From Luteibacter flocculans (GTDB lineage Bacteria > Pseudomonadota > Gammaproteobacteria > Xanthomonadales > Rhodanobacteraceae), in NCBI RefSeq assembly GCF_023612255.1, contig NZ_CP063231.1, positions 788,001 to 852,000 on the forward strand: a DNA stretch of 64,000 nucleotides, written 5' to 3'. Shown one piece after another: positions 28,475 through 37,337 of this stretch; position 1 is the stretch's first letter; the number at the start of each line of letters is the position of its first letter. Made by a program: the position numbers and the translations under genes. The notes beneath the pieces are model-generated. The model saw only the letters and a list, made by a program, of their open reading frames with translations. It had not been told where the DNA came from and made no database searches.

Positions 28475-29440
28475 ATGGAAATCTTCAACCACAATTCGAA
28501 CTTCAACTTCCTCGGCCTGCGCAAGTTCAGCATCGGCCTGGCGATCCTCCTCATGATCGGTTCGATCGCGCTGATCATGACGCGCGGTTTCAACTACGGG
28601 CAGGACTTCCTCGGCGGCGTGGCCGTGCAGGTGGAGTATCAGACCCCGGTCGATCCGAGTGACGTTCGTGCCGCGCTGGACAAGGGGCATCTGGAGAACC
28701 CACTCGTGCAGGCCGTGGGCGGCACGCGTGAGTTCACCATCCGCCTGCAGCCCAAGGGCGACGTGGCGGCGGCAGGCAACCTCAGCAACGACGAGGCGGC
28801 CACGAAAGTCGCCAACGACATCATGGCGGCACTCAAGGCGTCCCGCCCCGACGTCGCCATGAAGAGCAAGTCCTTCGTCGGCCCGCAGGTCGGCGAGGAG
28901 CTGCGCAGCGACGGTATCGTCGCGGTCGTCTTCGTCATCGTCGGCATCATGGGTTACCTGTGGATTCGCTTCGAGAAGCGCTTCGCCATCGCGGCGCTGG
29001 CCACGGAAATCCACGACGTGCTGGTGACCCTCGGCATCTTCGCGATCACGCAGCGCGAGTTCGATCTGACCGTGCTGGCCTCGGTGCTGGCGGTGGTCGG
29101 TTACTCGATCAACGACAAGGTCGTGGTGTTCGACCGCGTCCGCGAGCTGTTCCGCTCCAGCCGCAATGCCACGCCGGAGGAAGTGCTGAACCGCTCGATC
29201 AACAGCACGCTCTCGCGAACGATCATCACCTCGCTGTTCACCGGCATCACCATGGCCGCGCTGTACTTCATCGGCGGCCCGGTCGTGCACGGCTTCTCGA
29301 TCACCATGCTCATCGGCATCCTCGTCGGCACGCTGTCGTCCATCTTCGTGGCCAGCCCGATCCTGCTGTGGCTCGGCGTCTCGAAGAAGGACCTCATGCC
29401 GGTTGCCAAGGAAGACCCGGAGTTGGCTCGCCGCCCTTAA
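28475..29440 (+). CDS. secF: Protein translocase subunit SecF
   Basis: 321 residues, partner of SecD. Six membrane segments can be traced, starting with FSIGLAILLMIGSIALIM. FNYGQDFLGGVAVQVEYQ is the periplasmic entry motif, and the RND signature VVGYSINDKVVVFDRVRELFR appears near residue 207. RSINSTLSRTIITSLFTGITMAALYFIGGP completes the family pattern. It ends the tgt-yajC-secDF block and is followed 55 bases later by a strong terminator hairpin. Confidence 0.97.
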   Translation: MEIFNHNSNFNFLGLRKFSIGLAILLMIGSIALIMTRGFNYGQDFLGGVAVQVEYQTPVDPSDVRAALDKGHLENPLVQAVGGTREFTIRLQPKGDVAAAGNLSNDEAATKVANDIMAALKASRPDVAMKSKSFVGPQVGEELRSDGIVAVVFVIVGIMGYLWIRFEKRFAIAALATEIHDVLVTLGIFAITQREFDLTVLASVLAVVGYSINDKVVVFDRVRELFRSSRNATPEEVLNRSINSTLSRTIITSLFTGITMAALYFIGGPVVHGFSITMLIGILVGTLSSIFVASPILLWLGVSKKDLMPVAKEDPELARRP

Positions 29441-29495
29441 CGAGCGCATCGGCCGCGCGCCTGGCGGGGCGGTCCGAGCGGCATGACCCAGAAGC

Positions 29496-29529
29496 AAAGA
29501 GCCCGCCGTTGTCGGCGGGCTCTTTCGTT
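29496..29529 (+). terminator. Rho-independent terminator after secF
   Basis: Perfect 12-base-pair hairpin AAAGAGCCCGCC-GTTGTC-GGCGGGCTCTTT followed by CGTTGTC; the A/T flanks make it work for both strands. It closes the secDF transcript and, read from the other side, may end the short gene that converges at 29550. Confidence 0.9.
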
Positions 29530-29549
29530 GTCACACCCCATCCCTGAGA

Positions 29550-29789
29550 TCAGAAATCGTCGTCGTCCTCGGTGGCGCCCTCGGCATCGTTGGCCAAGGT
29601 GACCACGACGTAGGCAGAGCCGACGAGTGACGCACAGAGCCAGGCGTAGACCATCTGGATCGCCGTCCGGGGGACGGCGAGTGCCACGCGCGGCGCGAGC
29701 GCCAGGCCGACGATGCCTGCGAGCGCGAGTACGGTGGCGACGGTCCACGCGAGGCGCCGTGACGGCGACGCGGTGGTGATGACGTTCAT
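29550..29789 (-). CDS. Small two-helix membrane protein, unknown
   Basis: 79 residues, not assigned to a family. Two hydrophobic helices are visible (WTVATVLALAGIVGLALAP and MVYAWLCASLVGSAYVVVTL), ending in the acidic tail NDAEGATEDDDDF. It starts at MNVITTASPSRRLAW; a frame open to 29906 extends upstream without a good ribosome site. It converges with secF across the terminator. A real gene is likely because it has helices, an acidic tail and no overlap with other genes, but function is unknown. Confidence 0.55.
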   Translation of the reverse strand: MNVITTASPSRRLAWTVATVLALAGIVGLALAPRVALAVPRTAIQMVYAWLCASLVGSAYVVVTLANDAEGATEDDDDF

Positions 29790-29992
29790 GCTGCGATAAC
29801 CCCTGTTTTCCCCTGTCTCGCGGCCTTCGTGAAAAGCGTGTGAGGCCGCTTGATGTAGGAAATACCCTACAAATTTTGCGACGGCAAGTGCCGATGTGCA
29901 GAACACGTCCTTGACTCGTAAGGCCTTTCCTGCAAGACATCGAGCAAGTCCCCGAGTCCGCTAGACTTTCGCTTCTTCACGAGAACCGACCC

Positions 29993-30250
29993 ATGCTTGA
30001 GCGCGAATTCCCCGGCTTTACCCTGCGCAGCGGCGCCACCCGCGAAGGCTCGCGGTACACGGCGCTGGTGTCCGTGCACCCCGCCGATGGCAGCTACCCA
30101 AGCTATTACGCGGTGTATGAAAACCGCAGCTTCCGCGACGAGGCAAGCGCACAGGCCGCTGCCGAGAAGGCATTGGGATTGGTGATGGGGGTGGAAGAGG
30201 ACGGCGCGCCCGTGTTCGCCGAAGGCGAGACCGGTTTCGATGACGCGTAG
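29993..30250 (+). CDS. Small conserved-looking hypothetical protein
   Basis: 85 residues, unassigned. A mixed alpha/beta composition without a signal or membrane segment: EREFPGFTLRSGATREGSRYTALVSV, then SYYAVYENRSFRDEASAQAAAEKAL and an acidic C-terminus VEEDGAPVFAEGETGFDDA. Start at the first ATG (29993). It lies alone between the small membrane protein and the histidine kinase gene. No function can be proposed. Confidence 0.5.
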   Translation: MLEREFPGFTLRSGATREGSRYTALVSVHPADGSYPSYYAVYENRSFRDEASAQAAAEKALGLVMGVEEDGAPVFAEGETGFDDA

Positions 30251-30352
30251 GGCACGCCAGCGATGACCCGATACGCGATCCGGCTTGACAGCCGCTCTGT
30301 CGCGGCGCGTCATACGAGGCATTGAGACGACAGGGGGGCGGGCGGCGTTGCC

Positions 30353-31666
30353 ATGAACGAGCGGGATGGCCGGTACCGGCAGTTCGTCGAGGCTTCCTCC
30401 GACTGCATGAAGGAGCTCGACCGTGACGGCACCATCCGTTTCGTCGCGGGGCTCGGATGTGCGGCCCTCGCGCCCGACGGCGTGGAGCGCCTCATAGGCA
30501 CGCGCTGGCTCGATCTGTGGCCGTTGGAAGCGCGCGACATGGTGGCACGTGTGCTCGACCGCGCGGCATCCGGCGAGTGCGTGGATTTCGTTGGCGCCCG
30601 CCGTATAGGTGAGGGGCCCACGCGCTGGTGGGAGGTCACGGTCACCCCTGTGATCGCCGACGATGCGCTCGACCATTTCGTCGTCATCAGCCGCGATGTG
30701 ACGGAACGCGTGGAGCTCCAGGCCTCGCTGGAAGCGATCATCGAACTGCTTCAGGACCGGCTCAACGAGACGGTGGCGCGCACGGCCAACGCCACCACGC
30801 GCTACGGCACGCTCATGGAGCGCCTCGAATCGGAACACGGGGCGAGGCAGGCACTGGAAAGCCGGCTCACCAGCGTGCGTGAGCAACTCGACATGGCCAA
30901 CCAGGCGCGCGATCTCGCCGAGGCCAGCGCCAGACAAGCGCAGAAGCAGCAGGCGATCGGTCAGCTCGTCAGCGGCATTGCCCATGATTTCAACAACATG
31001 CTGCAGACGGTGATCGTGAGCTTGTCGGGCCTGCAGGATGAGGCAGAGGCGCTCACTCCGAGGCACCGTCGCATGGTCACCTACGCGGTGGAAGGGGCGC
31101 GGCACGCGACCGCGCTGACCCGACGTCTGCTGGCCTTCGCGCGCAACCAGTACGCGCAGCCCGAGGCTGTCGATCTTGGCGACCTCGTAGCGGCGTTCGC
31201 CGATTTTGCCCGGCATGCTCTCGGTGGCCGGGTGGGCATAGACGTGCTGCGTCAACCGGGCCCGCTGCCGGTATGGGTGGATCGAAGCGGGGTCGAGCAG
31301 GCGCTGATGAACGTTTGCCTCAACGCGCGCGACGCCATGAACGGCTTCGGTCAGATCGTGATGGAAGTGGGTGAGCGTATCGACAGCCAGCGGCTGTCGG
31401 GGCATCCCGGCGAGGTCGAGGGCGCACGCCAGGTCTTCGTCAGTGTCGCCGATGGCGGCGGTGGCATTCCGGAGGAGGTCCGACAGCGCCTCTTCGAGCC
31501 CTATTTCACGACCAAGGAAGGCGGTTCGGGCCTTGGGCTGGCTCAGGTCTACGGTATGGTCGCGCAAGCCGGCGGCGGCATCGAAATCGAGAGCGAAGCG
31601 GGTGTCGGCACGCGGATCCGGCTGGTCTTTCCGCGCTACGCCGGACCCTGTGCCTTTGGTGAATAG
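30353..31666 (+). CDS. PAS-domain sensor histidine kinase
   Basis: 437 residues, soluble. An N-terminal PAS-like fold (about 8-117, MKELDRDGTIRFVAG through HFVVISRDVTERV) is joined by a coiled-coil linker (about 120-200, Glu/Arg/Ala/Gln-rich) to the transmitter. The phosphorylated histidine is H211 in GIAHDFNNMLQ, the HisKA form seen in NtrB-like and hybrid kinases. The ATPase has an N box (MNVCLNARDAM, 319-329), VADGGGGIPEE and GSGLGLAQVYGM. No response regulator gene adjoins; the partner is elsewhere. The motA promoter starts 26 bases downstream, so it is not part of the motAB transcript. Confidence 0.88.
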   Translation: MNERDGRYRQFVEASSDCMKELDRDGTIRFVAGLGCAALAPDGVERLIGTRWLDLWPLEARDMVARVLDRAASGECVDFVGARRIGEGPTRWWEVTVTPVIADDALDHFVVISRDVTERVELQASLEAIIELLQDRLNETVARTANATTRYGTLMERLESEHGARQALESRLTSVREQLDMANQARDLAEASARQAQKQQAIGQLVSGIAHDFNNMLQTVIVSLSGLQDEAEALTPRHRRMVTYAVEGARHATALTRRLLAFARNQYAQPEAVDLGDLVAAFADFARHALGGRVGIDVLRQPGPLPVWVDRSGVEQALMNVCLNARDAMNGFGQIVMEVGERIDSQRLSGHPGEVEGARQVFVSVADGGGGIPEEVRQRLFEPYFTTKEGGSGLGLAQVYGMVAQAGGGIEIESEAGVGTRIRLVFPRYAGPCAFGE

Positions 31667-31691
31667 CGTTCACAAAACGTGACGAAGTTCC

Positions 31692-31718
31692 TCAATTGTT
31701 CGGCGGGTCGGCCGATAA
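31692..31718 (+). promoter_or_regulatory. Sigma-28 (FliA) promoter of motAB
   Basis: TCAATTGT at 31692-31699, an 11-base spacer, then GCCGATAA at 31711-31718. This is a near-perfect FliA promoter (consensus T(A/C)AAGTTT-N11-GCCGATAA, with the first four and the full -10 element matching). Transcription would begin about 31725, 19 bases before the motA ATG at 31744, leaving room for its GGAGGAA ribosome site. It also argues against the alternative motA start at TTG 31696, which lies inside the -35 element. Confidence 0.88.
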
Positions 31719-31743
31719 GGCTAGAGCCTGGAGGAAGCAAGTC

Positions 31744-32598
31744 ATGTTGGTCATCATTGGTTCGATCGTCGTCCTGGTTTCCGTACTAGGCGGATACGTC
31801 CTGTCGCACGGCGAGATCGGTGCGCTGTGGCAGCCGTACGAGTTGCTCATCATCTTTGGCGCGGCCATCGGTGCGTTCCTCAGCAGCAATTCGCTGGAGG
31901 TCGTGAAGAACGCTGGCCGCGACATGGTCGCGCTGTTCAAAGGCCCGAAGTATCGCCGCCAGGACTACGTCGACCTGCTGTCGCTGCTCTACGACATCTT
32001 CGTGAAGATGCGCAAGGAAGGGCAGCTCGGCATGGAAGCGCACATCGAGGACCCGGCCAACAGCTCGCTGTTTTCCGCCTATCCGCGCCTGGTGGCTGAG
32101 CATCATCTCATCGACTTCACCACGGACTGCCTGCGTCTGATCGTCGGCGGCGCCATGGATCCGCACGAACTCGAGCAGCTGCTCGACGTGGAACTGGAAA
32201 CGCACCATCACGAAGCGCTCGTCCCCGCGCTGGCCGTGCAGAAGATGGCCGACGCGCTTCCCGGCTTCGGCATCGTCGCCGCGGTGCTCGGCATCGTCAT
32301 CACCATGAAGTCCATCGACGGCGACGCCGCGGTCATCGGCGAGCACATCGCTGGCGCGCTGGTGGGTACCTTCCTGGGTATTCTGCTTTCCTATGGATTC
32401 GTCGGGCCGCTCTCCGCCGCGATGGAAGCGCGCGTGAACACCGACGGCAAGGCATTCGAGTGCGTCAAGGTCGCGCTGCTCGCCAACCTGCGCGGCTACA
32501 ACCCGATGGTGGCCGTGGAATTCGCGCGCAAGTCGCTGCAGTCCAGTTCGCGTCCGACGTTCCAGGATCTCGAATCGCACCTGAAGGCGGCTCGGTAA
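31744..32598 (+). CDS. motA: Flagellar motor stator protein MotA
   Basis: 284 residues. MotA and MotB form the proton channel of the flagellar stator. Four membrane helices are visible: VIIGSIVVLVSVLGGYVL, LLIIFGAAIGAFLSS, GFGIVAAVLGIVITMKSI and LVGTFLGILLSYGFVGPLS. The cytoplasmic loop between helices 2 and 3 carries the rotor-contacting charged region (RKEGQLGMEAHIEDP). Start chosen at ATG 31744 because of the ribosome site GGAGGAA and the promoter position. Followed 6 bases later by motB; the pair forms a class III flagellar operon. Confidence 0.95.
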   Translation: MLVIIGSIVVLVSVLGGYVLSHGEIGALWQPYELLIIFGAAIGAFLSSNSLEVVKNAGRDMVALFKGPKYRRQDYVDLLSLLYDIFVKMRKEGQLGMEAHIEDPANSSLFSAYPRLVAEHHLIDFTTDCLRLIVGGAMDPHELEQLLDVELETHHHEALVPALAVQKMADALPGFGIVAAVLGIVITMKSIDGDAAVIGEHIAGALVGTFLGILLSYGFVGPLSAAMEARVNTDGKAFECVKVALLANLRGYNPMVAVEFARKSLQSSSRPTFQDLESHLKAAR

Positions 32599-32604
32599 GC
32601 AACG

Positions 32605-33642
32605 ATGAGCGACCTGAAGCAGATCATCATCGTCCGCAAGAAGCGCGGCGGTGGTCACGGCCACCACGGAGGCGCCTGGAAGGTCGCGTACGCCGACTTC
32701 GTCACGGCGATGATGGCCTTCTTCCTGGTCATGTGGCTTGTCGGCGCAGGTACGAAGCAGCAGCGCGCCGCCATCTCCGAATACTTCAAGAACCCCAGCA
32801 TGACCCAGGGGCAGTCCACGATGGCGCCGTCGGGCAAGATGGGTCCGGGCGGCGCCAGTACCAGCATGATCAAGCTCGGCGGGGCGATGGACCTGCCGAA
32901 GGGCCCCGGCGACAACCAGGCGTTTGCCCGGCCCAATGGCGCGGAGCTCGACAAGTTGGCGAAGGAGCAGGAAAAACGCCGGCTCGAACAGCTCATGAAG
33001 GATCTCAAGGAAGCGGTCGCCAAGAGCCAGGCCATGGCGCCCTACAAGGATCAGCTCCTGCTCGACATCACCTCCGAGGGCCTGCGCATCCAGATCGTGG
33101 ATAAGCAGAACCGGCCGATGTTCGACACCGGCAGCGGTGTGATGAAGCCTTACACGGTGGAAATCCTGCACGAGCTGGCGGGCTTCGTGAACCAGGTGCC
33201 CAACGCGATCAGCATCTCCGGGCATACCGACAGCGCGCCCTACGTCGGTTCAAGCAAGTCGTATGGCAACTGGGAGCTTTCCGCCGACCGCGCCAACGCC
33301 GCGCGTCGCACGCTCGTGGAAGGCGGCATGCAGCCAGACAAGGTGGCCCGCGTGGTGGGGCTCGCGGCATCGGTGCCGTTCGACAAGGCCAATCCCGCCG
33401 CAGCCATCAATCGCCGCATCAGCATCGTCGTAATGACGGCCGAGGCGGCGCGCGCGGCGCTCTCGCCGGACCTCGCGGACGGCGCTGTGGCGCCGACGGC
33501 CGGATCGCATGCCGCAGGCAACAACCACGTCGAAACGGCAGTCACCGGTGGCGCGCGAGCGCCTGCCGACACGCCCAGGGCGACGACCGCGTCGGTCGCA
33601 TGCGGCGATGCAACTTGCGCACAAGGCTCGTCGCCCCCATAG
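32605..33642 (+). CDS. motB: Flagellar motor stator protein MotB
   Basis: 345 residues. After a basic cytoplasmic N-terminus, one membrane helix (about 28-48) contains the proton-carrying D31 in AYADFVTAMMAFFLVMWLV. The periplasmic plug and OmpA-like peptidoglycan-binding domain follow (about 140-285), with TDSAPYVG and NWELSADRANAARRTLVEGG matching the family. A 60-residue Ala/Thr-rich tail rich in Pro and His (GSHAAGNNHVETAVTGG) extends past the domain and is longer than usual. Cotranscribed with motA from the FliA promoter. Confidence 0.95.
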   Translation: MSDLKQIIIVRKKRGGGHGHHGGAWKVAYADFVTAMMAFFLVMWLVGAGTKQQRAAISEYFKNPSMTQGQSTMAPSGKMGPGGASTSMIKLGGAMDLPKGPGDNQAFARPNGAELDKLAKEQEKRRLEQLMKDLKEAVAKSQAMAPYKDQLLLDITSEGLRIQIVDKQNRPMFDTGSGVMKPYTVEILHELAGFVNQVPNAISISGHTDSAPYVGSSKSYGNWELSADRANAARRTLVEGGMQPDKVARVVGLAASVPFDKANPAAAINRRISIVVMTAEAARAALSPDLADGAVAPTAGSHAAGNNHVETAVTGGARAPADTPRATTASVACGDATCAQGSSPP

Positions 33643-33742
33643 GTTTCTAGACCCCGTCGAACGTTCGCTGCGCCCGACGTGACGAGACGAGGGTGCATGC
33701 CGCGGCGCGCGCCGCGGCCGACGACGACTCAAGGAGCCGCCT

Positions 33743-35395
33743 ATGCACGACGCCACCCCGCTCATCGCCACCATCGTCGGGGGTCTCGTCCTCGCCTTCA
33801 TTTTCGGAGCCATTGCCCATCGGCTGCGTCTGCCGGTGCTGGCCGGCTATCTCGTCGCGGGTGTCGTCGCCGGACCGTTCACGCCGGGCTACGTCGCCGA
33901 TGCCCATCTGGCACAGGAACTGGCCGACCTCGGTGTGATCCTGCTCATGTTCGGCGTGGGGCTGCACTTTTCGTTGAAGGACCTGCTCTCGGTCAAGGCG
34001 ATTTCCATCCCGGGCGCCGCGGTCCAGATGGCTGTCGCGACCGGCCTCGGCATGGCGCTCGGTGCGTTCCTCGGCTGGCCGCTGGCGCAGGGTTTCGTGT
34101 TCGGGCTCGCGTTGTCGGTCGCGAGCACGGTCGTACTGCTTCGTGCGATGGAGGAACGTCGCCTGCTCGACAGCGATCGCGGCCGCATCGCCGTGGGCTG
34201 GTTGATCGTCGAGGATCTGGCGATGGTGCTGGCGCTGGTGCTGCTTCCGGCCATCGGCGGATTCCTCGGCGGCGAGCAGGCAGGTGCATCGGCGAGCATC
34301 GGTGCGCTGCTGGAAACCGTGGCCTGGACCATCGGCAAGGTGACGTTGTTCGTCGCCCTGATGCTGATCGTCGGCAAGCGGGCCATTCCCTGGGTGCTGC
34401 AGGCCGTGTCGGCCAGCGGTTCGCGAGAGCTGTTCCGTCTCGCCGTGCTCGCCATGGCGCTCGGCATCGCGTTCGGCGCAGCCCATCTCTTCGATGTGTC
34501 GTTCGAGCTGGGTGCCTTCTTCGCCGGCATGATGATGGGCGAGTCCAAACTGTCGCAGCGCGCCGCGGAGGAAACGCTGCCGCTGCGCGACGCCTTCGCG
34601 GTGCTCTTCTTCGTTTCCATCGGCATGTTGTTCAATCCGCACGTCCTCGTCGAACAGCCGTGGGTCGTGCTGGCCGCGTGCCTGATCATCATCGTCGGTA
34701 AGTCGGTGGCGGCCTTCGCCATCGTCCGCGCCTTCGGTCGCCCGCCGAAGACGGCACTGACCATCGCCACCAGCCTCGCGCAGATCGGCGAATTCTCTTT
34801 CATCCTTGCCGGGCTCGGCGTATCGCTTGGCTTGTTGAGCGAGCAGGCGCGCGACATCCTCCTCGCAGCAGCCATCGTCTCCATCCTGATCAATCCCCTG
34901 TTGTTCGCGGTGCTCGACCGATGGATCGCGCGACATGAGGCGGACGTACCGGACGATGGGCCCAGCATTGCCGGCCACACCGTGCTGGTGGGCTACGGAC
35001 GCGTGGGCCGTCGCGTGCTGGCCGAACTGCAGGCCGAGGGCACCCGCACCCTGGTGATCGAATCCGATGAGGACGCGGTTCGCGAACTGCGCGGAACGTC
35101 CGAGGTGGAGTTCGTGGTGGGCAACGCCGCGGTGGCGGCCGTGCTCGACGAGGCCAACCTCGCCGGGGCTCGGGCCCTGATCGTTGCCGTGTCCGATCCG
35201 TTCGAAGGAGGGCAGGTCGTGCGTGCCGCGAGGGCCTTGCGGCCCGACCTGCCGATCGTCGCCCGTGCCCACTCCCAGGAGTGCGTGGCGCATCTGGATG
35301 GCCTCGGTGCCAGCAACGTGATCTATGGCGAGCAGGAACTTGCGCACAGCATGTTCGCTGCGGTGCGTGCGCCCGTCGATCGTGCCGGCCATTGA
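33743..35395 (+). CDS. ybaL: Monovalent cation:proton antiporter, YbaL/KefB-like (CPA2)
   Basis: 550 residues. An N-terminal antiporter of about twelve helices (VLILLMFGVGLHFSLKDLL, SVASTVVLLRAMEERRLLDSDRGRIAVGWLIVEDLAMV, AFFAGMMMGESKLSQRA) is followed by a C-terminal TrkA-N NAD-binding domain (from about 415) with the glycine-rich GYGRVGRRVLAELQ. This domain order is that of CPA2 members such as YbaL and KefB, which exchange K+ or Na+ for protons and are gated by NAD(H). Preceding region 33643-33742 carries no gene. It is separated from the GH15 gene by 115 bases. Confidence 0.9.
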   Translation: MHDATPLIATIVGGLVLAFIFGAIAHRLRLPVLAGYLVAGVVAGPFTPGYVADAHLAQELADLGVILLMFGVGLHFSLKDLLSVKAISIPGAAVQMAVATGLGMALGAFLGWPLAQGFVFGLALSVASTVVLLRAMEERRLLDSDRGRIAVGWLIVEDLAMVLALVLLPAIGGFLGGEQAGASASIGALLETVAWTIGKVTLFVALMLIVGKRAIPWVLQAVSASGSRELFRLAVLAMALGIAFGAAHLFDVSFELGAFFAGMMMGESKLSQRAAEETLPLRDAFAVLFFVSIGMLFNPHVLVEQPWVVLAACLIIIVGKSVAAFAIVRAFGRPPKTALTIATSLAQIGEFSFILAGLGVSLGLLSEQARDILLAAAIVSILINPLLFAVLDRWIARHEADVPDDGPSIAGHTVLVGYGRVGRRVLAELQAEGTRTLVIESDEDAVRELRGTSEVEFVVGNAAVAAVLDEANLAGARALIVAVSDPFEGGQVVRAARALRPDLPIVARAHSQECVAHLDGLGASNVIYGEQELAHSMFAAVRAPVDRAGH

Positions 35396-35510
35396 GTCGG
35401 CGGAGCCCTTTATGAGTGGGCTCCCGCTCGGTTCGTGCGGCAGCGAACATACGTCGAGCTAACGTCACCATCGCTACCTTGTGACGAATCACGGTAGACG
35501 AGAGATCCGC

Positions 35511-37337
35511 ATGGCTTCCCGCATCGAGGACTACGCGATGCTCGGCAATTGCCGAAGCGCAGCGCTGGTGGCAAGAGACGGTTCCGTCGATTGGCTGTGC
35601 CTTCCCCGCTTCGATTCCGCTGCGTGTTTCGCGGCCCTGATCGGGCAGGAAGAGAACGGACGCTGGCGCATCGCGCCCTCCGATCCCGATGCGATCTGCA
35701 CACGCCGTTATCTGGACGGTAGCCTCGTGCTGGAGACCGAGTGGCAGACGGCGACGGGACGTGCGCGCGTCATCGACCTCATGCCGATCGATGGTGAGCA
35801 GGTGGGCGTCACCCGGATCGTCGAAGGCATCGAAGGTCGCGTGGACTTCGAGGTCGTGCTGACCCTCCGTTTCGACTACGGCAATGCCGTGCCCTGGGTC
35901 AGCCGCGTGGACGACGCGACGATGACCGCGATCGCCGGCCCCGATCTCATCGTGGTGCGCAGCCCGGTCACCTTCGACGGCGAGGGCTTGCACAGCGTGG
36001 CGCGCTTCAAAGTGCGCAAGGGCGATTCGGTGCCGTTCTCCCTGGCCTGGGGACCGTCGCACCTAGCGCCGCCCGATACGCCGGAACCTTACGGCGCCCT
36101 GCGCGACACCCTGGCCTTCTGGGATGGGTGGTCCGATCGCTGCAATGGAACGGGCGAATGGTCGGACATCGTGCGCCGCTCGCTGGTGGTGCTTAAGGGG
36201 CTGAGCTACCTGCCCACCGGCGGCATCGTCGCGGCGCCGACCACCTCGCTGCCCGAGCAGATCGGCGGCCCGCGCAACTGGGATTACCGCTACTGCTGGG
36301 CGCGCGATGCCACCTTCGTGCTGTCCGCGTTCGTCAACGCCGGCTACCACGACGAAGCAAGCGCGTGGCGCGACTGGGTCCGACGTGCGGTCGCCGGATC
36401 CCCGGGCCAGTTGCAGGTGCTCTACGGGCTGGCGGGCGAGCGTCGTCTCGAAGAGTTCGAAGTGCCCTGGCTCGCCGGCTACGAAGGTTCGACGCCGGTA
36501 CGCATCGGCAACGCTGCCTCCGCGCAGTTCCAGTTGGATATCTTCGGCGAACTGGTCGGCGCCTTCGCCCACGCCGTGCGGCATGGCGTTGCCTTGCAGC
36601 CGGAAGCCGACGAGGTGCAGACGGTGTTTCTCGAACATCTCGCGAGCATCTGGCGGCATCCCGACGAAGGCATCTGGGAAATCCGGGGCGAGCCGCGCCA
36701 TTTCGTCCATTCCAAGGTCATGGCGTGGCTGGCGTTCCAGCGCGCGAGCGAACAGGAGCGCCACGATTCCGATCCTCGGCTCACGCTGCGCTGGCGTGCG
36801 ATGGCCGACGAGATCAAGGCCGACATCCTCGCCAAAGGCGTCGATCCCGAGCGCGGTTGCTTCACGCAGTCGTATGGCTCCAAGGAAATCGACGCAAGCC
36901 TGCTGCTGGTGACGCTTACCGATTTCCTTCCGCCCGACGATCCACGCGTCGCGGCGACCGTGCGGGCCGTCGAAGAAGACCTACTGGTGGATGGCTTCGT
37001 CCGCCGCTACGACACGCGAAGCGGCGTGGACGGCTTGCCGCCGGGTGAAGGCCAGTTCCTTCCGTGCAGCTTCTGGCTCGTCGAGAACTACGTGCTGCTC
37101 GGGCGCCTCGACGAGGCTCGCACCCTGTTCATGCGACTGATCGGCCTGGCAAACGATCTCGGCCTGCTCGCGGAGGAGTACGATCCCCGTGCGAAACGGC
37201 TGCTGGGTAATTTCCCCCAAGCTTTTTCTCACGTCGCGTTGGTAAATGCCGCCTTCAGTCTCGCGCACGGTTACAGCGCGACGGCAGATATCCACGCTAC
37301 CCCCGAATCCCAAGATCCCCAAGGAGTCCGTGCATGA
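35511..37337 (+). CDS. Glycoside hydrolase family 15 protein (trehalase/glucoamylase-like)
   Basis: 608 residues with no signal peptide, so cytoplasmic. An N-terminal beta-sandwich domain ([42 protein letters not shown]) precedes the (alpha/alpha)6 catalytic barrel: [22 protein letters not shown] near residue 250 and [22 protein letters not shown] near the C-terminus are GH15 markers. Several actinobacterial members are trehalases, others glucoamylases; the substrate is not fixed. The stop overlaps the zwf start (ATGA), so coupling is expected. It would release glucose that glucokinase converts to glucose 6-phosphate for Zwf. Start taken at ATG 35511; a frame to 35481 is open. Confidence 0.88.
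   Translation: MASRIEDYAMLGNCRSAALVARDGSVDWLCLPRFDSAACFAALIGQEENGRWRIAPSDPDAICTRRYLDGSLVLETEWQTATGRARVIDLMPIDGEQVGVTRIVEGIEGRVDFEVVLTLRFDYGNAVPWVSRVDDATMTAIAGPDLIVVRSPVTFDGEGLHSVARFKVRKGDSVPFSLAWGPSHLAPPDTPEPYGALRDTLAFWDGWSDRCNGTGEWSDIVRRSLVVLKGLSYLPTGGIVAAPTTSLPEQIGGPRNWDYRYCWARDATFVLSAFVNAGYHDEASAWRDWVRRAVAGSPGQLQVLYGLAGERRLEEFEVPWLAGYEGSTPVRIGNAASAQFQLDIFGELVGAFAHAVRHGVALQPEADEVQTVFLEHLASIWRHPDEGIWEIRGEPRHFVHSKVMAWLAFQRASEQERHDSDPRLTLRWRAMADEIKADILAKGVDPERGCFTQSYGSKEIDASLLLVTLTDFLPPDDPRVAATVRAVEEDLLVDGFVRRYDTRSGVDGLPPGEGQFLPCSFWLVENYVLLGRLDEARTLFMRLIGLANDLGLLAEEYDPRAKRLLGNFPQAFSHVALVNAAFSLAHGYSATADIHATPESQDPQGVRA

Noticed and set aside
26483-29497. A 1004-residue open frame on the minus strand opposite secD and secF
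   Set aside because: It is antisense to two well-recognised genes; its residues are a byproduct of GC-rich codon usage, with no family pattern and no ribosome site.
29867-31567. A 566-residue minus-strand open frame opposite the PAS kinase
   Set aside because: Overlaps a kinase with intact H, N and G boxes; no motif seen in the reverse frame.
31696-31743. TTG start extending motA by 16 residues
   Set aside because: It falls inside the -35 element of the FliA promoter and has no ribosome site; ATG 31744 with GGAGGAA is preferred.
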